A program made the position numbers and the translations under genes. This document shows positions 26,372 through 34,117 of a stretch of DNA of 43,969 nucleotides, one piece after another. The DNA is from Pseudomonadota bacterium (GTDB taxonomy: Bacteria > Pseudomonadota > Gammaproteobacteria > Steroidobacterales > Steroidobacteraceae). Location of the stretch: positions 1 to 43,969 of the forward strand of contig JAKBBE010000017.1 of NCBI GenBank assembly GCA_021826035.1, given 5' to 3'. Each line of letters opens with the position of its first letter. The first letter of the stretch is position 1. The notes beneath the pieces were generated by a model. It made no database searches and had not been told where the DNA came from. It was given only the letters and a program-made list of their open reading frames with translations.

Positions 26372-27627
26372 GCGCCGGGCGTCGGACTCGCGCCGTGGGC
26401 CGCGCCGCAGCCGCTTGCGCGCTGCTCGTCGCGGCGCCGGCCTGGGCCGCCGGCCATTGGACGGCGGCCTGGTATTCCCCGCCCTATCCCACAACCGCGG
26501 TATGGGGCTGCAATCAGCAGCGCACGTTTTCCCACCAATCCGTGCGTCAGGTCGTGCAGCTCGAGGCCGGCGGCGACCGGGTGCGTGTGCGTCTGACCAA
26601 CGAACTCGGGCTCTCCCCGGTGCGCTTCGGTGAGGTCACCGTCGCGGTGTCTTCGCCGAACGGTGTGCTGCGCACAGGGTCCGTCCACGTGCTCACCTTC
26701 GGCGGCCAGCAGGGCGGGCGCATTCCGGTCGGCAAGGCCTGGGTGAGCGACCCGATCGCGATGCACGTGCACCGCTTCGAGAATGTCGCCATTTCGGTGT
26801 ATTACCCCTCGGGCGCCGCTCCCGCCGGCCACCTCGAGAATCTCTGGGTTTCCCCGCCGGGCAATCACGTGACCGAAGCGGTCTGGTCGCAGGGCGGACG
26901 GCCGCAGGCACCGGGCCTCGCCAGCGGCGTCGAGGTTTCCAATCAGTACCCACGCCCGGTGCTGGTCGCCTTCGGGGATTCCATCACCGAGGGCTTTTGT
27001 TCCACGCCGGGAACGCATCGAGACTATCCGGCGCAGCTCGAGCGTCTACTTGCACATCACGCGGGTGATCGCCACTGGGTGGTGATCAATTCCGGGATCA
27101 GCGGCAACCGCCTGCTGCACGATGGCGCCGGACCGAAGGCGCTGGCTCGCTTCAAGCGCGATGCGCTCGACATCCCGGGCGTGCGCGCCATCGTGCTGCT
27201 CGAGGGCATCAATGATATCGGCTGGGCCTACGACCCGCGGGGCGACACCGGCCCGCTGCCGGCGTCGGCCATCATCGGGGCGTACCGTGACTTGATCCGC
27301 CGGGCGCACGCACACGGGATCAAGATCTTTCTGGGCACGTTGACGCCTTATATGGGCGCCACGTACGAGCATCCGCTCGGTGAGCGGGTGCGCCAGCAGG
27401 TCAATGCCTGGATCCGCCAGGGTCACGGCTTCGACGGCGTGATTCATTTCGACGGTGCGCTGCGCGATCCACGCCATCCGCACCATTATCGCGGCGCCGA
27501 TCAGTGCGGGGACGATCTGCATCCCAACGATGCGGGCTATCACCTCATGGCCGAGACCGTCTATCGCGACCTGTTCGCGTCCGGCCAACCGCTCGCACGG
27601 GCCGCATCGGCCCACGCCGCGCGCTGA
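26368..27627 (+). CDS. SGNH/GDSL-family carbohydrate esterase
   Basis: This 419-residue exported hydrolase starts with a signal peptide (RRTRAVGRAAAACALLVAAPAWA). An N-terminal beta domain of about 170 residues (HWTAAWYSPPYP, VRQVVQLEAGGDRVRVRLTNE) is followed by an SGNH catalytic domain. Block I is FGDSITEG with Ser205, block II NSGISGNRLL with Gly246, block III LLEGINDIG with Asn282, and block V DDLHPNDAGYH with catalytic Asp382 and His385. Such enzymes remove acetyl or other acyl groups from polysaccharides or glycosides, which would expose rhamnosyl residues to the GH78 encoded directly downstream. The ATG overlaps the rhaT stop as ATGA. The acyl group removed is unknown. Confidence 0.87.
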   Translation: MSAGRRTRAVGRAAAACALLVAAPAWAAGHWTAAWYSPPYPTTAVWGCNQQRTFSHQSVRQVVQLEAGGDRVRVRLTNELGLSPVRFGEVTVAVSSPNGVLRTGSVHVLTFGGQQGGRIPVGKAWVSDPIAMHVHRFENVAISVYYPSGAAPAGHLENLWVSPPGNHVTEAVWSQGGRPQAPGLASGVEVSNQYPRPVLVAFGDSITEGFCSTPGTHRDYPAQLERLLAHHAGDRHWVVINSGISGNRLLHDGAGPKALARFKRDALDIPGVRAIVLLEGINDIGWAYDPRGDTGPLPASAIIGAYRDLIRRAHAHGIKIFLGTLTPYMGATYEHPLGERVRQQVNAWIRQGHGFDGVIHFDGALRDPRHPHHYRGADQCGDDLHPNDAGYHLMAETVYRDLFASGQPLARAASAHAAR

Positions 27628-27638
27628 GGGCGCGGGCC

Positions 27639-30600
27639 GTGGCCAAGATCAACCGCCGCCGCGCGCTGCTCGGCACGGGGCTGCTCGCGGCGGCGCCGGT
27701 ATTGTTGCATGCGACCGAGGCGCGCGACGGGCAGAAGCCGGCCGGGCCGCCGGCCGGGCCGCTCAGAGCCGTCGGCCTGCGCGCCGAGCGCATCGCGCTG
27801 CCGCTCGGGCTCGAAGTCCCCGAGCCGAGTCTTTCCTGGGCGCTCGAGAGTCGCGCGCGCCGCGTCGTGCAGAGCGCCTACCGGATCACCGCGGCGAGCA
27901 GTCGCGAGCGGTTGCTCGCCGCGCCGCCTGATCTCTGGGACAGCGGCGTGGTGCGCACCGACCGTTGCTTCGATGTCAGGTACGCGGGTCGAACGCTGGT
28001 CTCGGCACAACGGGTCTGGTGGCGCGTGCAGGTGTGGGACGGCCACGGCCGAGCCGGGCCCCCGAGCGAGCCGGCCTGGTTCGAGATGGGGCTGCTGCAG
28101 CCGTCCGACTGGCAGGCCGAGTGGTTGGACATCGAGAGTCCCGAGGAGCGCGCGGACCGCGCCGCGGGCCTGCACTGGATCTGGACTGACGCGCCGCCGC
28201 TGGCGGCACAACCCCAGCAGTTCCGGTATAGCTTCGAGCTGCCGGCCGGCGTGCGTCGGGCACGGCTGTGGCTGTCCGCGAAGGATGATCTGCTCGGCGT
28301 GTGGATCGACGGCCATCCGCTGGCCCTGCCCGCCGAGCGGCCCTGGGGGTCGATGCAAGATTTGCCGTTGCCGGTGACGCCCGGCCGGCACGTCATCGCC
28401 GTGAGTGGCCGCGCGGACCCGGGGACTTTCATGCCGGGCACCGGCGGTGCGCTCGCCGCGATGGTGAAGATCTGGCACGGCGAGGGGACCCTCGAGCGCC
28501 TCGACAGCGGTCCGTCGTGGCGCACCTCGCAGACGGCCCCGCCGCACTGGATGGGCGCGGATTTCGACGACCGCGCCTGGGCGCACGCGCAGCCTGCGGC
28601 CACTGCCCCGCCCTGTGATCCTCGGCCGCCGCGCCCGGCCATGTTCGCGCGCCGGGATTTCATCATCACCCGACCGATCGCGCGCGCCAGACTGTACGCC
28701 ACGGCGCTCGGTGCCTACGAGCCATACATCAACGGGCAACGCCTGGGAACGGCGCGGCTCGCCCCGGAGATCACCGTTGCCCGCGACCACGTCCTGTATC
28801 AGTGCTACGACGCGACGGCACTGCTGCATTGCGGCACCAATGCCATCGGCGCACTGATCGGCGACGGCTGGTACGCATCCGCATTCAGCTGGAACAACGA
28901 ACGCTACGCGTTGGCCGGTAGTCCGCGACGCTTCCTTGCGCAATTGGTCATCGAGTACACCGACGGGGAGCGCGACGTCATCGTCACGGACTCGCGCTGG
29001 CAGCTCGCCGAGTCGATGATCCGCGCCGCGGAGATCTACAACGGCGAGGAGTACGACGCGCGTCTGGAGCGGCCCGGCTGGAATGCCCCGGGGTACGACG
29101 CCGCCGAGTGGCGCGCCGCCACGGTCGGTGAGCGACCCCGCGAGCGGCTCGTGGCGCAGGTGGATCCGCCGATCCGCGCGCTCCAGATGCTGGCGGTGCG
29201 CGCCGTGAGCGAACCGCGGCCTGGCGTGTACGTGTGTGACTTCGGGCAGAATTTCGCCGGGTGGTGCCGCCTGCACGTCAGCGGAGCGGCCGGCACGCGG
29301 GTGCGATTGCGGCATGCGGAGATTCTCCATCCGGACGGCACGATCAATACCTCCAACCTCCGCGCGGCCCAGGCGACCGATCACTACACGCTGCGCGGTG
29401 ATCCGCACGGGGAGATCTACGAGCCGCATTTCACGTATCACGGTTTCCGTTACGTCGAAATCACAGGCTTTCCCGGCGTGCCGACCCGCGAGTCGCTCGA
29501 CGGGGTCGTGGCGCACACCGACGCCGCCGAAACCGGCGCACTCGAGCTCGAGCAGCCCATCGCGCAGCAGATCTGGCACAACGCACTGTGGAGTCAGCGC
29601 TCGAATTTCTTCGGCGTGCCGACCGACTGTCCGCAGCGCGATGAGCGCATGGGGTGGATGGGCGACATCCAGGTCTTCCTCGATGCCGCCGCGTTCAACA
29701 TGGACGTCGATTCATTCATCCGCCGGTTCCTGGGCGAAATTCGCGCCGGACAGACGCCCGACGGCGCCTTTCCGATCGTCACGCCCCAGCCGCTGTCGTT
29801 TCCCGAACTCGTCACCGCGGGGTGGAGCGACGCGGGCGTCATCCTGCCCTGGACCCTCTACCGTCGCTACGGCGAGACCGGCGTGATCCAGCAGAACTGG
29901 TCCCCCATGCAGCGCTGGGTCGATTACGTGGCGCAGGCCAATCCGGACTTCATCTGGCGCCACCGCCGCGGCCTGGACCTCGGCGACTGGCTGTCGGTGG
30001 TTTCGACCGATCCGCAGGTGGCGCCGAACCCTGCGCAGGCGACGACCCCGAAGACCTTGGTCGCCACCGCGTACTGGGCGCGCTGCGCGGCGATGATGGC
30101 CGAGATGGCGGGCGCGATCGGCCACCCCGAGCAGGCGCAGCGCTACGGGCGCATGCACCAGAGCATCCGCTCGGCCTTCCAGCAGGCATTCGTTCGAGCC
30201 GACGGCACGGTCGGTAACGGCAGTCAGACCAGCTATGCGCTCGCGCTGCGCTTCGGTCTGGTACCGCCGGCGTTGCGCCTGCGCGCCGGGGCGCATCTGG
30301 CCGCGAATGTCGCGAGCCGCGGCAACCTGCTCTCCACCGGCTTCCTGGGCACACCCTGTCTGCTCGATGCGCTCGCCGACAGCGGCCAGGCGCACCTGGC
30401 GGTCACGCTGCTGCTGCAGACCCGCTATCCCTCCTGGGGCTACATGATCGAACACGGTGCGACCACGATGTGGGAGCGCTGGAACGGCAACGCCGTTGAT
30501 CAGTCCATGAACTCCTTCAATCACTACGCGCTCGGCGCGGTGGTCGGTTTCATGTACCGGCGGCTCGGGGGGATCGACGCGGCAGCGCCCGGGTTTCGCC

Positions 30601-30893
30601 GCATCCAGGTCGATCCGCTGTTCGATCCGCGCATCCCGCGCGTGCGCGCGCACTATGACTCCTGTCTCGGTCGGATCGACACCGAGCTCGAGGGCGGTGC
30701 GCAGGGTCTCACGCGGCTGCGGCTGCGTGTGCCGGCCAACAGCAGCGCGCAGGTGAGTCTGCCCGGGCGTGCGCACGAGTGGCGCGCCGACGGGCAGCCG
30801 CTGCGCACGGCCGTGCTTCGAGCGGTGCAGCCGCGCGTGGGCGCGTTCGCCGCTGAGTTCGGCTCGGGTATCTATGAACTGACGAGAGACTGA
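27639..30893 (+). CDS. GH78 alpha-L-rhamnosidase (third copy)
   Basis: This 1084-residue alpha-L-rhamnosidase has the complete multi-domain GH78 layout. An N-terminal fibronectin-like part (LEVPEPSLSWALES, SAYRITAAS, VWWRVQVWDG) is followed by beta-sandwich domains (YATALGAYEPYINGQRLG, IGDGWYASAFSW). The concanavalin-like domain contains VCDFGQNFAGW and VRLRHAEILHPDGTINTSNLR. The catalytic signature DCPQRDERMGWMGD begins at Asp663, and TTMWERWNGNAVDQSMNSFNHYALG carries the later catalytic-region glutamate. The start is a GTG at 27639: the upstream part of the frame lies inside the esterase gene, and a signal-like INRRRALLGTGLLAAAPVLL follows immediately, with Arg residues compatible with Tat export. 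It lies 11 bp after the esterase and 1 bp before the racemase-like gene. It is only distantly similar to the other two GH78 proteins here, so the three probably have different substrates. Confidence 0.92.
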   Translation: MAKINRRRALLGTGLLAAAPVLLHATEARDGQKPAGPPAGPLRAVGLRAERIALPLGLEVPEPSLSWALESRARRVVQSAYRITAASSRERLLAAPPDLWDSGVVRTDRCFDVRYAGRTLVSAQRVWWRVQVWDGHGRAGPPSEPAWFEMGLLQPSDWQAEWLDIESPEERADRAAGLHWIWTDAPPLAAQPQQFRYSFELPAGVRRARLWLSAKDDLLGVWIDGHPLALPAERPWGSMQDLPLPVTPGRHVIAVSGRADPGTFMPGTGGALAAMVKIWHGEGTLERLDSGPSWRTSQTAPPHWMGADFDDRAWAHAQPAATAPPCDPRPPRPAMFARRDFIITRPIARARLYATALGAYEPYINGQRLGTARLAPEITVARDHVLYQCYDATALLHCGTNAIGALIGDGWYASAFSWNNERYALAGSPRRFLAQLVIEYTDGERDVIVTDSRWQLAESMIRAAEIYNGEEYDARLERPGWNAPGYDAAEWRAATVGERPRERLVAQVDPPIRALQMLAVRAVSEPRPGVYVCDFGQNFAGWCRLHVSGAAGTRVRLRHAEILHPDGTINTSNLRAAQATDHYTLRGDPHGEIYEPHFTYHGFRYVEITGFPGVPTRESLDGVVAHTDAAETGALELEQPIAQQIWHNALWSQRSNFFGVPTDCPQRDERMGWMGDIQVFLDAAAFNMDVDSFIRRFLGEIRAGQTPDGAFPIVTPQPLSFPELVTAGWSDAGVILPWTLYRRYGETGVIQQNWSPMQRWVDYVAQANPDFIWRHRRGLDLGDWLSVVSTDPQVAPNPAQATTPKTLVATAYWARCAAMMAEMAGAIGHPEQAQRYGRMHQSIRSAFQQAFVRADGTVGNGSQTSYALALRFGLVPPALRLRAGAHLAANVASRGNLLSTGFLGTPCLLDALADSGQAHLAVTLLLQTRYPSWGYMIEHGATTMWERWNGNAVDQSMNSFNHYALGAVVGFMYRRLGGIDAAAPGFRRIQVDPLFDPRIPRVRAHYDSCLGRIDTELEGGAQGLTRLRLRVPANSSAQVSLPGRAHEWRADGQPLRTAVLRAVQPRVGAFAAEFGSGIYELTRD

Positions 30894-30894
30894 T

Positions 30895-31569
30895 ATGACG
30901 CCACGCAAACTCGCCCTGTTGCACACCTCTCCGGTGTTGACGCCGTTGTTCGCCGCGCTGTGCACGCAATGGTTGCCAGAGGTGCGAATTTTTCACACCG
31001 TCGATGAGAGCCTGATCAAGAACACGATCGAAGCCGGGCGGCTGCAGAAAACCACCCTGCGGCGGCTGGCAAACCTGGTCGGATCGGCCCTCGAAGGCGG
31101 CGCGGACGCGGTGCTGGTGACCTGCTCGTCCGTCGGGCCGGCCGTCGATCTGGCCCAGCAGCTCTACGACGCGCCGGTCCTGCGAGTCGATGCGCCGATG
31201 GCGCGTGCCGCGGTTCAACAGGGTCGGCGTATCGGCGTGCTCGCCACCCTGCGCACGACGCTCGAGCCGACCTCGGCACTGGTCCGCCGCGTGGCGCTCG
31301 AGGCCGAGCGCAAGGTCGAGGTCGTGGAATGTCTTTGCGAAGGGGCGTTTGACGCGGTGCTGGCCGGTGATACCGCGACCCATGATCGGCTCGTGAGCGC
31401 CGCGCTCACGGAAAAAATGCGGGACGTTGACGTCATCGTGCTTGCGCAGGCGTCCATGGCCCGCGTCGTTGCGGCATTGCCGCCCGGAGCGGTCGCGGTG
31501 CCGGTGCTCTCCAGTCCCGAATCCGGGGTCCGCCAGGTCCGCGCGGTGTTCGGTCTCGGGACTGCCTGA
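30895..31569 (+). CDS. Asp/Glu racemase-superfamily protein, single catalytic Cys
   Basis: This 224-residue cytoplasmic protein has the Asp/Glu/hydantoin racemase fold: LLHTSPVLTPLF at the N-terminus, ADAVLVTCSSVGPAVD with Cys77 at the first catalytic position, and RRIGVLATLRTTLEPTS in the second half. The second catalytic cysteine, usually in a hydrophobic-G-C-T/A motif, is replaced here: the equivalent segment reads VIVLAQASMARV (Ala184, Gln185, Ala186). A two-base racemase mechanism is therefore unlikely, and an isomerase, lyase or decarboxylase role is as plausible. It starts one base after the GH78 stop and is followed without a gap by the transporter gene. It has no assigned place in the rhamnose pathway. 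Confidence 0.75.
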   Translation: MTPRKLALLHTSPVLTPLFAALCTQWLPEVRIFHTVDESLIKNTIEAGRLQKTTLRRLANLVGSALEGGADAVLVTCSSVGPAVDLAQQLYDAPVLRVDAPMARAAVQQGRRIGVLATLRTTLEPTSALVRRVALEAERKVEVVECLCEGAFDAVLAGDTATHDRLVSAALTEKMRDVDVIVLAQASMARVVAALPPGAVAVPVLSSPESGVRQVRAVFGLGTA

Positions 31570-32868
31570 ATGCGGCGCAAGCGCTACGCCGTCGTCGCCC
31601 TGTTGAGCGTCGTCTCGGTCATCACTTTTCTGGACCGGATGGCGATCTCGGTGCTCGGGCCGAGCATCCAGCGCGATCTGGGCCTCTCACCCGTGCAGTG
31701 GGGCTGGGTGCTCAGCGCCTACGTGATCGCCTACGGACTGTTCGAGATTCCCTCCGGCGCGCTCGGGGATCGCCACGGGCAACGGCGGGAACTGTCGCGC
31801 ATTGCCGCCTGGTGGTCGGGCTTTACGGCACTCACCGGCGCGTGCTCACGGTTCATACCGCTGGCGATCGTGCGCTTCTGTTTCGGTCTCGGCTCGGCGG
31901 GTGCCTATCCGAATGCCTCGGGTGTGCTGTGGCGCTGGCTGCCGGCGCGTGAGCGGGCGCGCGGTCAGGGGGCGGTGTGGGCGGCGAGCCGTCTCGGCGG
32001 GGCGCTCGCCCCGTTGCTGCTGGTGCCGCTCGCCCTTCACTTCGGGTGGCGTTCCGTCTTCTGGGTGCTCGCGGTCATCGGCGCGGCCTGGGCGGTTGCG
32101 TGGTGGGCGTGGTTTCACGACCAACCGGCCGACCAGCCGGGCATCCGGCCGCAGGAGCTGGCGGAGATCGGCATTCGTCGCGCCCCCGCGCACGGCGGCA
32201 AGGGCGCACTCGGGCGGCTGCTGCGGCTGCGTCAGCTGTGGCTCATCGTGCTCGCGTATGGTTGTTACGGCTGCGGCAGTTGGTTCTATTTCAACTGGTT
32301 CCCGACCTGGATGGTGCATGCCGGGCACTTCTCGCTGCGCCAGATGGGTGTCTATGCAGCCTTTCCGTTCCTGCTCGGCATCGGCAGCAATCTCGCCGGC
32401 GGCGTGATCTGTGATCGGCTGGGTCTGCGGATCGGTCTGCGCAACGCCACTCGGCTGATGACCGCCGGCTGTCTGACGGTCGGCGCGGCATTGCTGTTCG
32501 CGATGAGCATGGCCACCGGCCGCATCGCCGTCGTCGTGCTGGCGAGCGCCGGGTTTGCCACCATGGACCTGATGCTGCCGGCCGCCTGGACGATGTGCAT
32601 GAGCATCGGTGGCAGCCACGGTGGCGCGGCGACGGGAGTGATGAACACCGCAGGCCAGGTCGGAGGGGTGCTGTGCACGCTCGCCTTTGGCTATATCGTC
32701 GGGGCGACCGGCAACTACGAGCTCCCCGTGCGCGCCGTGGCGCTGATGGTGTTGGCCGCAGCGTTGGTGTTCGCCTGCATCGACTGCACGGCCGGTCTAG
32801 CGGCCGAGTCGGACGTGCTCGAAGAACCCCTCGCTGCCCACCTGGCCGCCCTTCAGAACAAGCTCTAA
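31570..32868 (+). CDS. MFS transporter, anion:cation symporter type
   Basis: This 432-residue inner-membrane transporter has about twelve hydrophobic helices. VITFLDRMAISVLGPSIQRDLGLSPVQWGWVLSAYVIAY and the loop motif GALGDRHGQRR are typical of the ACS family, which carries hexuronates, glucarate, galactonate and related acid sugars. RIGLRN lies in the cytoplasmic loop before the later helices. The ATG abuts the racemase-like stop exactly (TGA then ATG), so translation is coupled. As the last gene of the rhamnose operon it may import an acid sugar or aldonate, possibly the substrate of the RuBisCO-like/kinase module encoded convergently. Its last 72 bp overlap the 3' end of the kinase gene on the opposite strand. 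Confidence 0.88.
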   Translation: MRRKRYAVVALLSVVSVITFLDRMAISVLGPSIQRDLGLSPVQWGWVLSAYVIAYGLFEIPSGALGDRHGQRRELSRIAAWWSGFTALTGACSRFIPLAIVRFCFGLGSAGAYPNASGVLWRWLPARERARGQGAVWAASRLGGALAPLLLVPLALHFGWRSVFWVLAVIGAAWAVAWWAWFHDQPADQPGIRPQELAEIGIRRAPAHGGKGALGRLLRLRQLWLIVLAYGCYGCGSWFYFNWFPTWMVHAGHFSLRQMGVYAAFPFLLGIGSNLAGGVICDRLGLRIGLRNATRLMTAGCLTVGAALLFAMSMATGRIAVVVLASAGFATMDLMLPAAWTMCMSIGGSHGGAATGVMNTAGQVGGVLCTLAFGYIVGATGNYELPVRAVALMVLAAALVFACIDCTAGLAAESDVLEEPLAAHLAALQNKL

Positions 32869-34107
32869 CCCCTCGAGCGCCGCGCGGTCGGCGTGCGCCC
32901 GGCACAGCGGGGCGCCCGGCTCCAGAGAGGTGTGCCAGGTGAGCGCCTGCAGCCCGAGCTGCGCCACGGCATGACTCGAGGTGTCGCCGCCGGCCAGCAG
33001 CACGCGCGGCAACGGCACTGCAGCGAGGATGCGAGCGGTGATCTCACCGAGACGCCGACCGAGGACCTCACCGGCGGCCGCGGTGCCGGGCGTGAGGGCT
33101 CCGAGTGCGCTGTACACGACGGTGCTGCGGCCCTCGCGGAGATGTCGGACCACCGTCTCCACGCACCGATCGGTGCTCGCGCCCGCGCGGGCCTCGCTCA
33201 CCAGCGCCTCGGCCTCGACAGCCACGCCTTGATAGCCGGTGCGCAGTGCCGCGTGGATCTGCTGCTCGGTGACGGGCGAGCAGCTGCCGCTGACGACGAG
33301 CAACGTGTCGACGGCACGGGCTGTGCGCCGTGGCGCGGTCTCAGCCGCCATCAGCCCGGCGGCCCGCCAGGCGCGGATGAGCGCATAGGGCAGCCCGGAG
33401 CTGCCGGCGCAGAACAGGCGGTGCGTGCGGGCACGCTCCCAGATCAGCGTCCCGGTGCGCAGCAGGTCCGTCTCGCTGACACCGTCGAAGAGAACCGCCT
33501 CATCGCCGGCCGATTCGCAGCGGCGCAGGGCCTCGGCGGCCGCATCTTGGTTCAACGCCGGCAGTTCCACCCGGCCGATCCGCATCGTGGTCTGCGCACC
33601 GAGATGACGGCACAGGTCTGCCTCGTGCATGGGCGTCACCGGGTGTGAGCACATGGTCGGGTGCCGGTCGATGCGGTAGACCGTTCCCGCGGCCGCCGCG
33701 AACAGGTTCCCGAACGCCACGTAACGACGCAGGTGCGGCGCCCCCACCACGATCGGAATGAACGGGCCGGGGAGCGTTGCGCGGCCGATCTCGAGCGCAC
33801 GCCCGATCGAGCCGACCTCCGGGGCACTGTCGAAGGTCGAACAGGTCTTGTACTGGGTGATCGGGGCGCCGAGGGCGCCGAGCCGTGTCAGGAGCGCCGG
33901 TAGATGCGCGCTCATCCAGTGCGGCGAGCGGCTGCGACTGTCGCCGGCGATTCCGAACGCCCGACAGGCGGCGAACTTGCGCTCGAGCGCCTCGCTCGGT
34001 GCACCGATGAACAGCACGCTGTCCACCCCGGCCGAGGCCAGCACCTCGAGCACGTCGGTCGAGCCGGTGAAATCATCGCCGTAGTACGCATACAGGGGGT
34101 GCGCCAT
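32797..34107 (-). CDS. Four-carbon acid sugar kinase family protein (DUF1537)
   Basis: This 436-residue cytoplasmic kinase of the DUF1537 family phosphorylates acid sugars or keto derivatives with ATP. The N-terminal domain shows YYGDDFTGSTDVLE (Asp11, Asp12, then the Thr/Ser substrate loop), KTCSTFDSAPEVGSIGRALE and PIVVGAPHLRRYVAFGNLF. The C-terminal nucleotide-binding domain has LLVVSGSCSPVT, LLAGGDTSSHAVAQLGLQAL and LVLKGGQVGSEGFFEHV. The ATG at 34107 is chosen because the conserved YAYYGDDFTG begins there; an in-frame start at 34170 would only add sequence inside the upstream gene. It lies 10 bp after the RuBisCO-like gene. In D-apiose catabolism a kinase of this family acts just before RuBisCO-like enzymes, a strong precedent for a shared pathway. 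The substrate here is unknown. Confidence 0.88.
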   Translation of the reverse strand: MAHPLYAYYGDDFTGSTDVLEVLASAGVDSVLFIGAPSEALERKFAACRAFGIAGDSRSRSPHWMSAHLPALLTRLGALGAPITQYKTCSTFDSAPEVGSIGRALEIGRATLPGPFIPIVVGAPHLRRYVAFGNLFAAAAGTVYRIDRHPTMCSHPVTPMHEADLCRHLGAQTTMRIGRVELPALNQDAAAEALRRCESAGDEAVLFDGVSETDLLRTGTLIWERARTHRLFCAGSSGLPYALIRAWRAAGLMAAETAPRRTARAVDTLLVVSGSCSPVTEQQIHAALRTGYQGVAVEAEALVSEARAGASTDRCVETVVRHLREGRSTVVYSALGALTPGTAAAGEVLGRRLGEITARILAAVPLPRVLLAGGDTSSHAVAQLGLQALTWHTSLEPGAPLCRAHADRAALEGLELVLKGGQVGSEGFFEHVRLGR

Positions 34108-34117
34108 GCGATGCGGC

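Noticed and set aside
24062..26494. An 810-codon minus-strand open frame opposite the lactonase and rhaT
   Set aside because: Low-complexity Arg/Gln/His-rich translation typical of a shadow; the plus-strand genes are certain.
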